A stretch of DNA of 33,210 bases from Lentzea xinjiangensis (GTDB taxonomy: Bacteria; Actinomycetota; Actinomycetes; Mycobacteriales; Pseudonocardiaceae), in NCBI RefSeq assembly GCF_900110955.1, contig NZ_FOFR01000038.1, positions 1 through 33,210 of the forward strand, in the 5' to 3' direction. The translations under genes and the position numbers were made by a program. This document shows, piece after piece, positions 23,040 through 30,589 of the stretch (the stretch's first letter is position 1; the number at the start of each line of letters is the position of its first letter). The notes below the pieces were generated by a model that was given only the letters and a program-made list of their open reading frames with translations, was not told the DNA's origin and made no database searches.

Positions 23040-23822
23040 ATGACCACGACCACGACCGGACGGTTCGACGGACAGGTGGTGATCGTCACCGGCGGCGGTT
23101 CCGGCATCGGAGCCGCCACCGCCGAGCGCTTCGCCGCCGAGGGAGCATCGGTGGTGATCTCCGGGCGGCGCCGGGAACGACTGGAGGAGGTGGCCGCGCG
23201 GTTGCCGGCCGATCGAGTGCTGGTGCACGTGGCCGACGTGTCCCGGCGTGAGGACTGCGAGGCGCTCGTGGCCGCAGCGGTGCGGCGGTTCGGGCGGCTG
23301 GACACCCTGGTCAACGCCGCGGGCATGAACCTGGTCGGCAGTGTGCCCCAGACTTCGGAGGAGGACTGGCGGGCCTGCTTCGGAGCGGACGTCGACAGCG
23401 TGTTCTTCACGACCCGCGCCGCCCTGCCGCACCTGGCCGAGACGAAGGGCTCGGTCGTCAACGTCGGATCGGTGTCCTCGCTGGGCGGCGGCTGGTCACA
23501 CGCGGCTTACAACGCCGCCAAGGGCGCGGTGGCCAACCTGACCCGATCGGTGGCCTGCGACGCCGGACGCGACGGAGTCCGCGCCAACGTGGTGTGCCCC
23601 GGTCTGACCGTGACCGACATGGTGGAGGAGATCATGGCCGACGACGCCCTCCTCGACCGCGCCTGGGACCGCATCCCGCTGCGCCGGGCCGGGCAGCCGG
23701 AGGAGGTGGCCTCCGCCATCGCCTTCCTGGCCAGCGACGAGGCCGCCTGGATCACCGGTGTCGCGCTTCCGGTCGACGGCGGGCAGACCTGCACCGACGG
23801 TGGCCCCGAATGGGGCAAGTGA
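23040..23822 (+). CDS. Short-chain dehydrogenase/reductase (classical SDR)
   Basis: 260 residues with TGGGSGIG at 17-24, 'NAAG' at 92-95, Ser144-146, Tyr157 and Lys161. It has a C-terminal 'AAWITGVALPVDGGQT' cofactor/substrate loop typical of FabG-like SDRs. ATG 23040 has AAAGGAG at ideal spacing. Paired with the SDR upstream. Together they may catalyse successive or opposing steps on one hydroxy/keto compound. The genes lie between two gene-poor stretches, which suggests they arrived as a unit (inference). Confidence 0.94.
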   Translation: MTTTTTGRFDGQVVIVTGGGSGIGAATAERFAAEGASVVISGRRRERLEEVAARLPADRVLVHVADVSRREDCEALVAAAVRRFGRLDTLVNAAGMNLVGSVPQTSEEDWRACFGADVDSVFFTTRAALPHLAETKGSVVNVGSVSSLGGGWSHAAYNAAKGAVANLTRSVACDAGRDGVRANVVCPGLTVTDMVEEIMADDALLDRAWDRIPLRRAGQPEEVASAIAFLASDEAAWITGVALPVDGGQTCTDGGPEWGK

Positions 23823-24220
23823 GCGGAGCGGACGACCTGGGGCCGGCTGATCGCGGTCGGCCTCGGGCGCGGAGGGACCGGACCCGGACGTCGCGCCGGT
23901 GAGCGCGACCATCGTGCCCACCGGGGCGACGAGCGGGTCTGGGTGGTCCGCCGCACATGCGCTGTGAAGTGCCGAAAGCCGGCCATGCGTTCTGGTCCGC
24001 GGCAGGTGCTTCGGGCAGGTCCGCTTCTTCGCGACCAGGCGTTGGCGCCATCGCAGTCGTGACGCCACCGCGCGGACCGCTGACCCCCTGTCCCCGGCGG
24101 TCCCGGCCTGCCCCACACCTCGGTGCCGGGACCGCCGATTGCCAGGTCTGCCGCAGCACCCACCGGCGAACCGACCCGGCCACCGGATCGGCAACACCCG
24201 GTTGTGGCAGGTGAACTCCG
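23823..24220. other. 398-bp gene-poor region
   Basis: No convincing gene is visible on either strand. Short minus-strand frames with moderate third-position G/C exist (one reads 'MVALTGATSGSG', vaguely SDR-like), but none has a ribosome-binding site or recognisable domain. It holds a 13-bp inverted repeat at 24095-24137. It separates the SDR pair from the convergent YjbR/PAC2 operon. Confidence 0.5.
24095..24137. terminator. 13-bp inverted repeat, terminator-like
   Basis: CGGCGGTCCCGGC (24095-24107) is the exact reverse complement of GCCGGGACCGCCG (24125-24137), with a 17-base loop. It lies between the convergent SDR and YjbR genes, 83 bases beyond the YjbR stop on the minus strand. It may terminate one or both. 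Confidence 0.45.
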
Positions 24221-24580
24221 CTACCGCCGCCGCGCCCGTGCGTGCCAAGCCTCCACGATCAGCTCCTCCAACTCGCCCACCTCGATGCACTCCAGCTGCA
24301 CCAGCACCGCCGGATAGCCCTGGAAGTGCGGCGTCGTGAAGTACACCGACCCGTCGGAGGCCAGCAACGCCTCCTTGGCCCCGAGGTCCGGCACCCTGGC
24401 GGCCAGGATCGGCCCGGTCGGTGCCGCCGCCCCCAGCGCGGCCAGGTCGGTCCCCCGCAGCGGCCGTTCCCAGACGAAGAGCCTCTCCTCGACCCTCCAG
24501 TCGACGACGCCCTCGCGCACCCGCTCCGTCACGCCGGGCATGGAGGTGGCGATCCTGCGCACGTCGTCCCAGGTGGCCAT
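24221..24580 (-). CDS. MmcQ/YjbR family protein
   Basis: 119 residues with the YjbR fold signature: 'TWDDVRRIATSMPGVTERV', 'DWRVEERLFVWERPL', 'EALLASDGSVYFTTPHFQGYPAVLVQL' and 'ELEELIVEAWHARA'. The family has a cyclophilin-barrel-like, double-wing DNA-binding-like fold; functions are unproven. ATG 24580 has GTAGGAG upstream, in which TAG is the stop of the PAC2 gene. The two genes, nine bases apart, are co-transcribed. Confidence 0.9.
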   Translation of the reverse strand: MATWDDVRRIATSMPGVTERVREGVVDWRVEERLFVWERPLRGTDLAALGAAAPTGPILAARVPDLGAKEALLASDGSVYFTTPHFQGYPAVLVQLECIEVGELEELIVEAWHARARRR

Positions 24581-24589
24581 CGGGTGCTC

Positions 24590-25477
24590 CTACAGGTGGT
24601 CCGGCGGACGCTGCTGCTCGGCCAGGAACCGTTCGAACTCGGCACCCAGTTCGTCCGCGCTGGGCAGGTCGGTGGTGCCGACAGTCTGGATGAAGGCGTC
24701 GTACTGCCGCTCGAGCGCCTCCACCACCTGCGCGACCTCCTCGGAGTCCGCGACCTGGCGGTGGATCTCGGCGTCGGCCGCCTGGGCCGCGTCGAGCAGC
24801 GACCCGATCGGCAACGCCAGGCCGGTCGCGCGGGCGACGGCGTCCAGCAGGGTGACGGCCGCGGTCGGGTACTGGGACTGCGCGAGGTAGTGCGGCACCT
24901 GGGCGGCGAAGCCCACCGCGTCGTGGCCCGCCTGGCCCAGGCGGAACTCGAGCAGGCCCGACACGTTGCCCGGCACCTGCACGCGGTTGAAGAACGGCTG
25001 GTACTCCGACACGAGCTCCGGGCGCGTGGCATGGCCGATGACGTTCAACGGGCGTGTGTGCGGCACGCCCATCGGGATGCCGTGGAAGCCCACGGTCAGA
25101 CGCACGCCCCAGCGGTCGATGAGCGCGCGCACGGCGAGCACGAACGCTTCCCAGGCGCGGTCCGGCTCGGGTCCGGTGAGCAGCAGGAACGGGTGGCCCG
25201 CGCTGTCCCAGAGCAGGTGCACGACCAGCTCGGGGGCGGCGTAGTCCTCCCAGTGGTCGGTCGCGTAGGTCATCAGCGGCCGGCGCGAGCGGTAGTCGAT
25301 CAGGCCGTCGACGTCGAAGCGGGCGACAACACGGCTCTCCAGGGTCTCCAGCAGGTGCTCGGCGAGCAGGCGGCCCGCGGCACCGGCGTCCATGAAGCCC
25401 TCGAAGTGGTGCAACAGCACCGCGCCTGTCAGGTCCGGCACCTCCGAGTCGACCTCGTACAGGTTCTCCGGGTCCAC
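24590..25477 (-). CDS. PAC2 family protein (proteasome assembly chaperone-like)
   Basis: 295 residues. 'GAVLLHHFEGFMDAGAAGRLL', 'DYRSRRPLMTYATDHWEDY' and 'GFHGIPMGVPHTRPLNVIGHATRPEL' define actinobacterial PAC2 proteins, relatives of eukaryotic proteasome assembly chaperone 2. Actinobacteria have proteasomes, but a role in assembly is unproven. The C-terminal 80 residues are helical and acidic. GTG 25477 is chosen because AGGAGG lies six bases upstream; the in-frame TTG at 25495 would place that site inside the gene. First gene of the PAC2-yjbR operon. Confidence 0.92.
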   Translation of the reverse strand: MDPENLYEVDSEVPDLTGAVLLHHFEGFMDAGAAGRLLAEHLLETLESRVVARFDVDGLIDYRSRRPLMTYATDHWEDYAAPELVVHLLWDSAGHPFLLLTGPEPDRAWEAFVLAVRALIDRWGVRLTVGFHGIPMGVPHTRPLNVIGHATRPELVSEYQPFFNRVQVPGNVSGLLEFRLGQAGHDAVGFAAQVPHYLAQSQYPTAAVTLLDAVARATGLALPIGSLLDAAQAADAEIHRQVADSEEVAQVVEALERQYDAFIQTVGTTDLPSADELGAEFERFLAEQQRPPDHL

Positions 25478-25621
25478 CGCACGCCTCCTGAACAATCGTT
25501 CCTGTCTCGTCCAAAGCCAACCATGTGGACACGGAACTGATTCCGCACGGGTCGATTAGCCCATACGGACCGTGTGCGCGCACCACCTCACGGGTACTCC
25601 GGGTCGGTGTACAGGCGCTGG

Positions 25622-26221
25622 GTGACGCGTGGAGCTTTGGTCGCAGCCGTTCTCATCATCCTCGGCTCGGCGGTGTTCGTCTTCGGGCTGATGAGGCCGT
25701 TCGGCGGGGACGAGACGATCGACCGCAGCCAGCCCGCGATGCTCAAGTCCGTGCGGGACCTCAGCCAGTACCACGCCGCGGCCGGCGAGTTCCAGGTCGT
25801 GCTGGACATCGAGAACGACGTGAAGTGGGTGCCCTCGGCACTGGCCGGTGAGCGGACGCTGTTCGTCGCCGCCGGCTCGGTCAACGCCTTCGTCGACTTC
25901 GGCAGCCTGAAGGACGACGGGCTCGTCGTGTCGCCGGACGGCAAGACCGTCGAGCTCCGGTTGCCGAAGCCGCAGCTCGACAAGCCGAACATGCACCACG
26001 ACCGGTCGTACGTCTTCAGCCAGGAACGCGGGCTGATCAACGACCTCCAGGCGCTGGCGGGACCTCCGGACCAGCAGCGGTTCTACGTCGCCGCCGAGGC
26101 CAAGCTCGCGGAGGCGGCGAAGTCGTCGGAGCTGCTCAAGCGCGCCGAGGACAACACCCGCGTGATGCTGACCGGAATGCTGCAGTCGCTGGGGTTCCAG
26201 GTGAAGGTGGTCGGCGACTAG
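25622..26221 (+). CDS. DUF4230 membrane-anchored protein
   Basis: About 199 residues: a short cytoplasmic N-terminus, one membrane helix ('ALVAAVLIILGSAVFVFGLM'), then an extracytoplasmic domain. 'GEFQVVLDIENDVKWVPSALAGERTLFVAAGSVNAFVDFGSL' and 'RAEDNTRVMLTGMLQSLGF' match DUF4230, a family of unknown function. GTG 25622 gives the short N-terminus seen in relatives; GTG 25574 is an in-frame alternative that adds 16 residues. No clear ribosome-binding site precedes either. Downstream lies the repeat cluster before the kinase gene. Confidence 0.85.
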   Translation: MTRGALVAAVLIILGSAVFVFGLMRPFGGDETIDRSQPAMLKSVRDLSQYHAAAGEFQVVLDIENDVKWVPSALAGERTLFVAAGSVNAFVDFGSLKDDGLVVSPDGKTVELRLPKPQLDKPNMHHDRSYVFSQERGLINDLQALAGPPDQQRFYVAAEAKLAEAAKSSELLKRAEDNTRVMLTGMLQSLGFQVKVVGD

Positions 26222-26243
26222 ACCGGGTCGGGGCGGTCCCGAA

Positions 26244-26292
26244 CGAACCGGTCCGACCCGAACCGGGACCGGACGAACCGGCACCGAACCGG
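26244..26292. repeat. Four CGAACCGG direct repeats upstream of the kinase gene
   Basis: CGAACCGG occurs at 26244, 26259, 26274 and 26285, with start-to-start spacing of 15, 15 and 11 bases. The array sits between the DUF4230 stop and the kinase promoter (-10 at 26340). Spacing is near 1.5 and 1 helical turns. It could be an activator-binding array or part of a terminator; several copies can also pair with nearby CCGG-containing sequence. Confidence 0.6.
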
Positions 26293-26339
26293 CGGACCCT
26301 TCCCCGCGAACGTCCGGCGATGAGCCGTCCGCACCGGGA

Positions 26340-26345
26340 TAGGAT
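26340..26345 (+). promoter_or_regulatory. -10 box of leaderless kinase promoter
   Basis: TAGGAT ends six bases before GTG 26352, with no Shine-Dalgarno site. The geometry predicts a leaderless mRNA and favours GTG 26352 over the adjacent TTG at 26349. Confidence 0.5.
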
Positions 26346-26351
26346 CCGTTG

Positions 26352-28013
26352 GTGGAAGACGATCTGATGGCCTGGGCGCCCGCGCAGGACGCCGCGCGTG
26401 CGCCGGAGATCGCGCTGCCCGGCTACAGCGGTTTCCGCGTGATCGCCCAGGGCGGCGAGGGCACGATCTACCGCGCCCGCCAGGACGGTCTGGGCCGCGA
26501 CGTCGCGGTCAAGGTGCTGCAGGTGACCGACCCGGCGACGGTGGCCCGCTTCCGCCGTGAGCTGGCGATCACCGTCGAGCTCGGCCGCCAGCACCCGCAC
26601 ATCGTCACGGTGCTGGACACGGGCACGCTCCCGGACGGCCGCCCGTGCATCGTCATGGAGTTCTACGAGCGCGGCTCACTGCACGACCGTTTGCGCGCTA
26701 TGGGCCCGTTGCCCGTTGCCGACGTCGTGGCGGCGGGCATCGCGGTGGCCGACGCGCTGGCGTTCGCGCACGGCCAGGGCATCCTGCACCGCGACGTGAA
26801 GCCGCAGAACGTGCTGGTGCTCCCCACTTCCTACGTGCTGGCCGACTTCGGCATCGCCCGCGGCGCCGACGCGGGTCACTCCGCGTCGCTGCAGATGGTC
26901 AGCTACCGGCACGCGGCCCCGCAGATGATCGAGGGCGCCGCGCCGTCGGCCGCCGACGACGTCTGGTCGCTCGGCTCGACGCTGTTCACGCTGCTGGAGG
27001 GCAAGCCGCCGTTCGCCTCGGACAACCCGGACGAGGACACGCTGCTGTCCTACGTCGGCCGCGTCAGCAGCGCCGAACCCCGTGCGCTGACCCGGTTCGA
27101 CGTGCCCGCCGCGCTGGTCGCCGTGCTCGGCCGGTGCCTGCGCAAGGACCGCGCGGAGCGGTTCGGCTCGGCGCTGGAGCTGCGGGACGCGCTGATGGCG
27201 GTGCGCTCCGGCACTCCCCTGTCCGGCACCACCTCGTCCGGCACTCCCCTGTCCACTGTGGACCCTGACGCGACCGCGATGGTGGGCGAGCGCCCGATCT
27301 TCTTCCCCGAGGGGCCGACGGAGGCCCCCGGTTTCGGCCCGCGCGGTTACGTCCCGGAGCCCGATCCGGAACCGGAACCGGACGAGGAGCCGGACGACTC
27401 CTGGCGCGGCCGGCTCGAGGACCTGACCTACCGCCGGCACGACCTCGAGCCGGCCCCGCCTCCCCGGCCGGAGCCGGTGGCCGTGCTGCCGCTGGTCGAC
27501 CTGCCGTCCGTCAGCCTGCCCGCTGCCGAGCCGCCGGCCGAGCCGATGACGGCCCCGGTCCGCAGGAGCAGGCGGGGCGGTGTGCTCGCGCTGCTCGCCG
27601 TCGTCGCCGTGTCCGGCGGTGTGGTCGCGGGCCTGCTGCTGCAGCGCGGCGGTGGCGACGACCAGCGGGCGCAGCCGCCGGTGACGACGACGATCCCGGA
27701 GCCGGTCCAGGAGTCCGCCGACGCCGGGCCCGCGCCGAACACCGACCTGAAGTTCGTCCCGGTCCTCAAACGCGCCGAGTACCAGGGCAAGGCGATCGAG
27801 TTGGAGTGGAGCGACCCGAGCGGCGGTCAGGCCGAGTTCGTGGTGGTCGACGTGACCGGTGCCAAGCCGGTGGCGGTGACGAGGGTGACCGGCGGCGGCA
27901 CGAAGCACGTCATCGAGGACGGCGGCGGCGCGCGGCGTTGCTTCCAGATCGCGGCGTTCGGCTACAACGGTGAACGCGGCAGCTCCGCGAAAGTCTGCGC
28001 CAACAAGAACTGA
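26352..28013 (+). CDS. Membrane Ser/Thr protein kinase (PknB-like family)
   Basis: 553 residues. The Hanks-type kinase domain spans about 27-283: Gly-loop 'QGGEGTIY', Lys54 ('VAVKV'), 'HRDVKPQN' at 146-153 and DFG at 165-167. The APE motif is APQ (189-191), and the activation segment 'QMVSYRHAAPQ' replaces the usual GTPxYMAPE. A Pro/Asp/Glu-rich juxtamembrane region follows, then a membrane helix (409-430) and an extracellular beta domain ('LEWSDPSGGQAEFVVVDV') resembling a fibronectin type III fold. There are no PASTA repeats. A 30-bp direct repeat (27207-27224 and 27237-27254) encodes SGTPLS twice. It is likely a sensor kinase for an extracellular cue. Confidence 0.95.
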   Translation: MEDDLMAWAPAQDAARAPEIALPGYSGFRVIAQGGEGTIYRARQDGLGRDVAVKVLQVTDPATVARFRRELAITVELGRQHPHIVTVLDTGTLPDGRPCIVMEFYERGSLHDRLRAMGPLPVADVVAAGIAVADALAFAHGQGILHRDVKPQNVLVLPTSYVLADFGIARGADAGHSASLQMVSYRHAAPQMIEGAAPSAADDVWSLGSTLFTLLEGKPPFASDNPDEDTLLSYVGRVSSAEPRALTRFDVPAALVAVLGRCLRKDRAERFGSALELRDALMAVRSGTPLSGTTSSGTPLSTVDPDATAMVGERPIFFPEGPTEAPGFGPRGYVPEPDPEPEPDEEPDDSWRGRLEDLTYRRHDLEPAPPPRPEPVAVLPLVDLPSVSLPAAEPPAEPMTAPVRRSRRGGVLALLAVVAVSGGVVAGLLLQRGGGDDQRAQPPVTTTIPEPVQESADAGPAPNTDLKFVPVLKRAEYQGKAIELEWSDPSGGQAEFVVVDVTGAKPVAVTRVTGGGTKHVIEDGGGARRCFQIAAFGYNGERGSSAKVCANKN

Positions 28014-28029
28014 CGTTCCCGAGCCCGCG

Positions 28030-28059
28030 TTGTTGCGCTCGCACGGATTGGCGTACGGT
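28030..28059 (+). promoter_or_regulatory. Promoter of the small membrane protein gene, leaderless
   Basis: TTGTTG (28030-28035) and TACGGT (28054-28059) are 18 bases apart. The -10 ends six bases before GTG 28066, with no Shine-Dalgarno site between, again predicting a leaderless transcript. Confidence 0.45.
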
Positions 28060-28065
28060 CCCCCG

Positions 28066-28590
28066 GTGCGAACCGCTCGCTATGCCGGCCCACCGTTGTT
28101 CGCCCGTGGACACAAGCGCCGCACACTCCTGGCCGTGGCCCTCCCGCTCGTCATCGGCATCGGCATCGGCGTGCTGATCGGGGACGGTCTCCGGCCGCCC
28201 GCCGCCGAGGACACCCGCACCGGCACGGCACCCACGGCGCGCAACGAGCCCGTGCAGCTGGAATACACGGACATGCCCTGCGACCCCGGCTCGTCCGTCC
28301 TCGTCCTGCACTCGCTGGAGGGCGCGATGTCGGCGGAGGACGTCGACGTGCTGCTGCGGTACGAGACGATGTGGGTGAAGCACCGCGAGAACGCGAACCC
28401 CGCACTGCGCGACCAGACCGCGCTGCTGACGCGGCGGGACGACGTCTGCGACGCCATCGTCCCGGACGACCCGAGGTTCACCCAGTTCGTGTGGATCGGC
28501 CCGTTCCAGTCGGCCGTCGCGCCCTCGCTGTGCGAGGCGTTGCTCAAGGTCGTCGGGAAGAACTGCATCCCGGCCCAGGTGGTGCGCTGA
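28066..28590 (+). CDS. Membrane-anchored protein with Cys-rich extracellular domain
   Basis: 174 residues: a basic cytoplasmic tail, one membrane helix (about 20-42, 'LLAVALPLVIGIGIGVLIGD'), then an extracellular domain with four Cys that could form two disulfides ('MPCDPG', 'DDVCDAI', 'SLCEALL', 'KNCIPA'). The end, 'FVWIGPFQSAVAPSLCEALLK', weakly recalls a SPOR-type repeat, but this is not enough to assign it. I do not recognise the family. GTG 28066 is preferred from promoter geometry. Its stop and that of the convergent transglutaminase-like gene lie in one 15-bp palindrome. Confidence 0.75.
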   Translation: MRTARYAGPPLFARGHKRRTLLAVALPLVIGIGIGVLIGDGLRPPAAEDTRTGTAPTARNEPVQLEYTDMPCDPGSSVLVLHSLEGAMSAEDVDVLLRYETMWVKHRENANPALRDQTALLTRRDDVCDAIVPDDPRFTQFVWIGPFQSAVAPSLCEALLKVVGKNCIPAQVVR

Positions 28591-28591
28591 G

Positions 28592-30589
28592 TCAGCGCCG
28601 GAACAACGGTCGCGGGTCGACCGCCCACACCGCCCTGCGCCACCAGGAAGCGTTGCGCCGCACCGCTTTGCGCACCTGCCGGGCCAGCGGCCAGCTCGGC
28701 TGGTGCGCGCCGGGCCGCGGCGCGAACGCCGCCTGGTCCACCAGCACCGCGAGCCGCGCTCCCGCTTCTCCCCACTCGCGGCCGATGTCGGGCACCGTCC
28801 GGCTCGGTTCCGGCCGCAACCCCGCGAGCTGCAACGAGTCCAGCACCTCGTGCCACGCTCCCACCGGTCCCGCCGCCCGCAGCCGCACGCGGCGCGAGGT
28901 GCGTGCGACGTACAGCCCCACCAGGAGCAGTACCGGCGTGAACACCCAGAACGGGAAGCTCTCGCCCGCCGGCGCGGCGGCCACCTCGTCCGGCCGCACC
29001 GCGGTCGGCTGCACCAGCGGCGGCACGGACGGCAGCGAGGTCGGCGTCGGCGTCGCCGTGGTCGAGGCGAGCCGGTTCAGCACCTCGCGCTTCGAGGCGG
29101 CGCTCGGTCCGCTCCCGTTGCCCGACACCGGGTCGAACGCCACCCAGCCCCACCCGCTGAAGTAGACCTCCGGCCAGGCGGTCGCATCCGAGGCGCGGAC
29201 GACGCGCTCGCCGTCCTGCTCGGGCACCGGCTGAAACCCGACCACCACGCGCGTCGGCAGGCCGACCGCGCGGGCCAGCACCGCGAAGGCCGACGCGAAC
29301 TGCTCGGCCGTGCCGGCGCCGGCGCCGGCCTCGCCGGGGTTGCCGAACAGGAACGTCTCCAGCCGCGCGTAGGACGAGCCGACCGGTGCCTCGGCGTCCG
29401 GCCGGCGGTCGAGGCGCACGACCTGTTCCAGCGCCACGGCTTTCTCGTAGGGCGTGCGGGCGTTCCTGGTCGCCTGCCGCGCGTACTCGCCCAACGTGAA
29501 CGGCAACCGCGGCAACGCCGTGTACCGGGTGGCCTCGGACGGCACGGACGCCTCGGCGAGGTCGGTGTCCGCCGGCGTCTCCAGCACACCGCGCACCGTG
29601 TAGCTCAGCCCCGGCTCGAGACCGTCGGCGACCACCAGCGAGCCGGTGTCGGGATCGACCATGGCGTTGCTCAACGACACCGCCTGCGGCTTGCCCACGC
29701 CCGGCAGCCACTCGCCCCGCAACCCGGTGATCCGCAGGTCGACGCTGGCGTCCTGGACCTTCCCGCCGGTCGGCAGGTCCGGCGCGTCGACGACACCGAG
29801 CGGCCCGTACGTGCTCGCCGCCTCCCACGACGCGCCCGAGTACCGGCTGAGCGTCACGAGCCGCACCGGCACCTCGGGCCCGCGCATCCGCAGCAGCTCG
29901 GTCTCGCCCTGCGCGGCCCAGGCCGCGAGCTGCGGCAGGGGGTTCGCCACGGCGATGCCGGTGACCGGTGGCGTGACGAGCCTGCGCGGTTCGAAACCGT
30001 TGGCGGGCAACACGACGGCCAGCAGCGTCACCGCGGCCAAGGCGGTGCTCAGGACCGCGGGCGGCAGCACCGGCCCGTGGCGGTCGACGACCAGCCAGCC
30101 CAGCGCCAGCAGCACGACCAGGGCGAGCGCGACGAGACCGTGGCGGTCCGCGCGGCCGGTGGTGAGCAGCGCCGCGGACACGTACAGCACCGCCGCGCCC
30201 AGCGCGGGCACGAACAACGCCGTTCCGCGCTTGGCCACCGACAGCACCGCCGCGGTGGAGACACCGACGATCAGCAGGAGGCCCGGCACCAGCAGCTCGG
30301 GCGTGGCCGGGGCCGGGCGTGCCGCCGTGAGCAGCCTGGGGACGGTGTCCAGCAGCACCCACGCCGGATCGCGCTCGGGGGACGCGCCGCGGGCGGCGAG
30401 GAAACCGCCCGCCATCGCGAGCACCACGACCGCGAGGCCCGCCAGCCCCGCGGGAACGAGGCGGGCGAGCAGCAGGGCCGCGAACCCGGCGAGCGCGGCC
30501 AGTCCGAAGTAGACGAACGCCCCGTCCCACGCCCTGGCCAGTTGCAGCGAGCCGACGAGCAGGACCGCGGCCACCCACGCGTACCTCAT
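28592..30589 (-). CDS. DUF3488/transglutaminase-like membrane protein lacking catalytic residues
   Basis: 665 residues. The N-terminal 210 residues hold six to seven membrane helices (DUF3488/TgpA-N). They are followed by an extracytoplasmic transglutaminase-core-like domain, a Pro/Thr-rich linker, one more membrane helix ('FPFWVFTPVLLLVGLYV') and a cytoplasmic tail. The family usually has a Cys-His-Asp triad. Here the Cys position is Ala428 ('GTAEQFASAFAVLARAVGLPTRVVVGF'), the His position is Thr470 ('DATAWPEVYF'), and only Asp486 remains ('WVAFDP'). So it is probably a binding or scaffold protein. ATG 30589 overlaps the DUF58 stop (ATGA). Confidence 0.9.
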   Translation of the reverse strand: MRYAWVAAVLLVGSLQLARAWDGAFVYFGLAALAGFAALLLARLVPAGLAGLAVVVLAMAGGFLAARGASPERDPAWVLLDTVPRLLTAARPAPATPELLVPGLLLIVGVSTAAVLSVAKRGTALFVPALGAAVLYVSAALLTTGRADRHGLVALALVVLLALGWLVVDRHGPVLPPAVLSTALAAVTLLAVVLPANGFEPRRLVTPPVTGIAVANPLPQLAAWAAQGETELLRMRGPEVPVRLVTLSRYSGASWEAASTYGPLGVVDAPDLPTGGKVQDASVDLRITGLRGEWLPGVGKPQAVSLSNAMVDPDTGSLVVADGLEPGLSYTVRGVLETPADTDLAEASVPSEATRYTALPRLPFTLGEYARQATRNARTPYEKAVALEQVVRLDRRPDAEAPVGSSYARLETFLFGNPGEAGAGAGTAEQFASAFAVLARAVGLPTRVVVGFQPVPEQDGERVVRASDATAWPEVYFSGWGWVAFDPVSGNGSGPSAASKREVLNRLASTTATPTPTSLPSVPPLVQPTAVRPDEVAAAPAGESFPFWVFTPVLLLVGLYVARTSRRVRLRAAGPVGAWHEVLDSLQLAGLRPEPSRTVPDIGREWGEAGARLAVLVDQAAFAPRPGAHQPSWPLARQVRKAVRRNASWWRRAVWAVDPRPLFRR

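Noticed and set aside
23900..23960. SDR-like fragment 'VALTGATSGSG' on the minus strand
   Set aside because: The similarity is limited to a few residues, lacks the following Rossmann elements and has no catalytic motif.
23496..25586. 696-residue minus-strand frame over the SDR, YjbR and PAC2 genes
   Set aside because: It mixes antisense of one gene with out-of-frame reading of others; no domains and conflicting frames with well-supported genes.
27207..27254. Direct repeat considered as a CRISPR-like or regulatory repeat
   Set aside because: Only two copies, in frame within the kinase gene and encoding a repeated SGTPLS linker.
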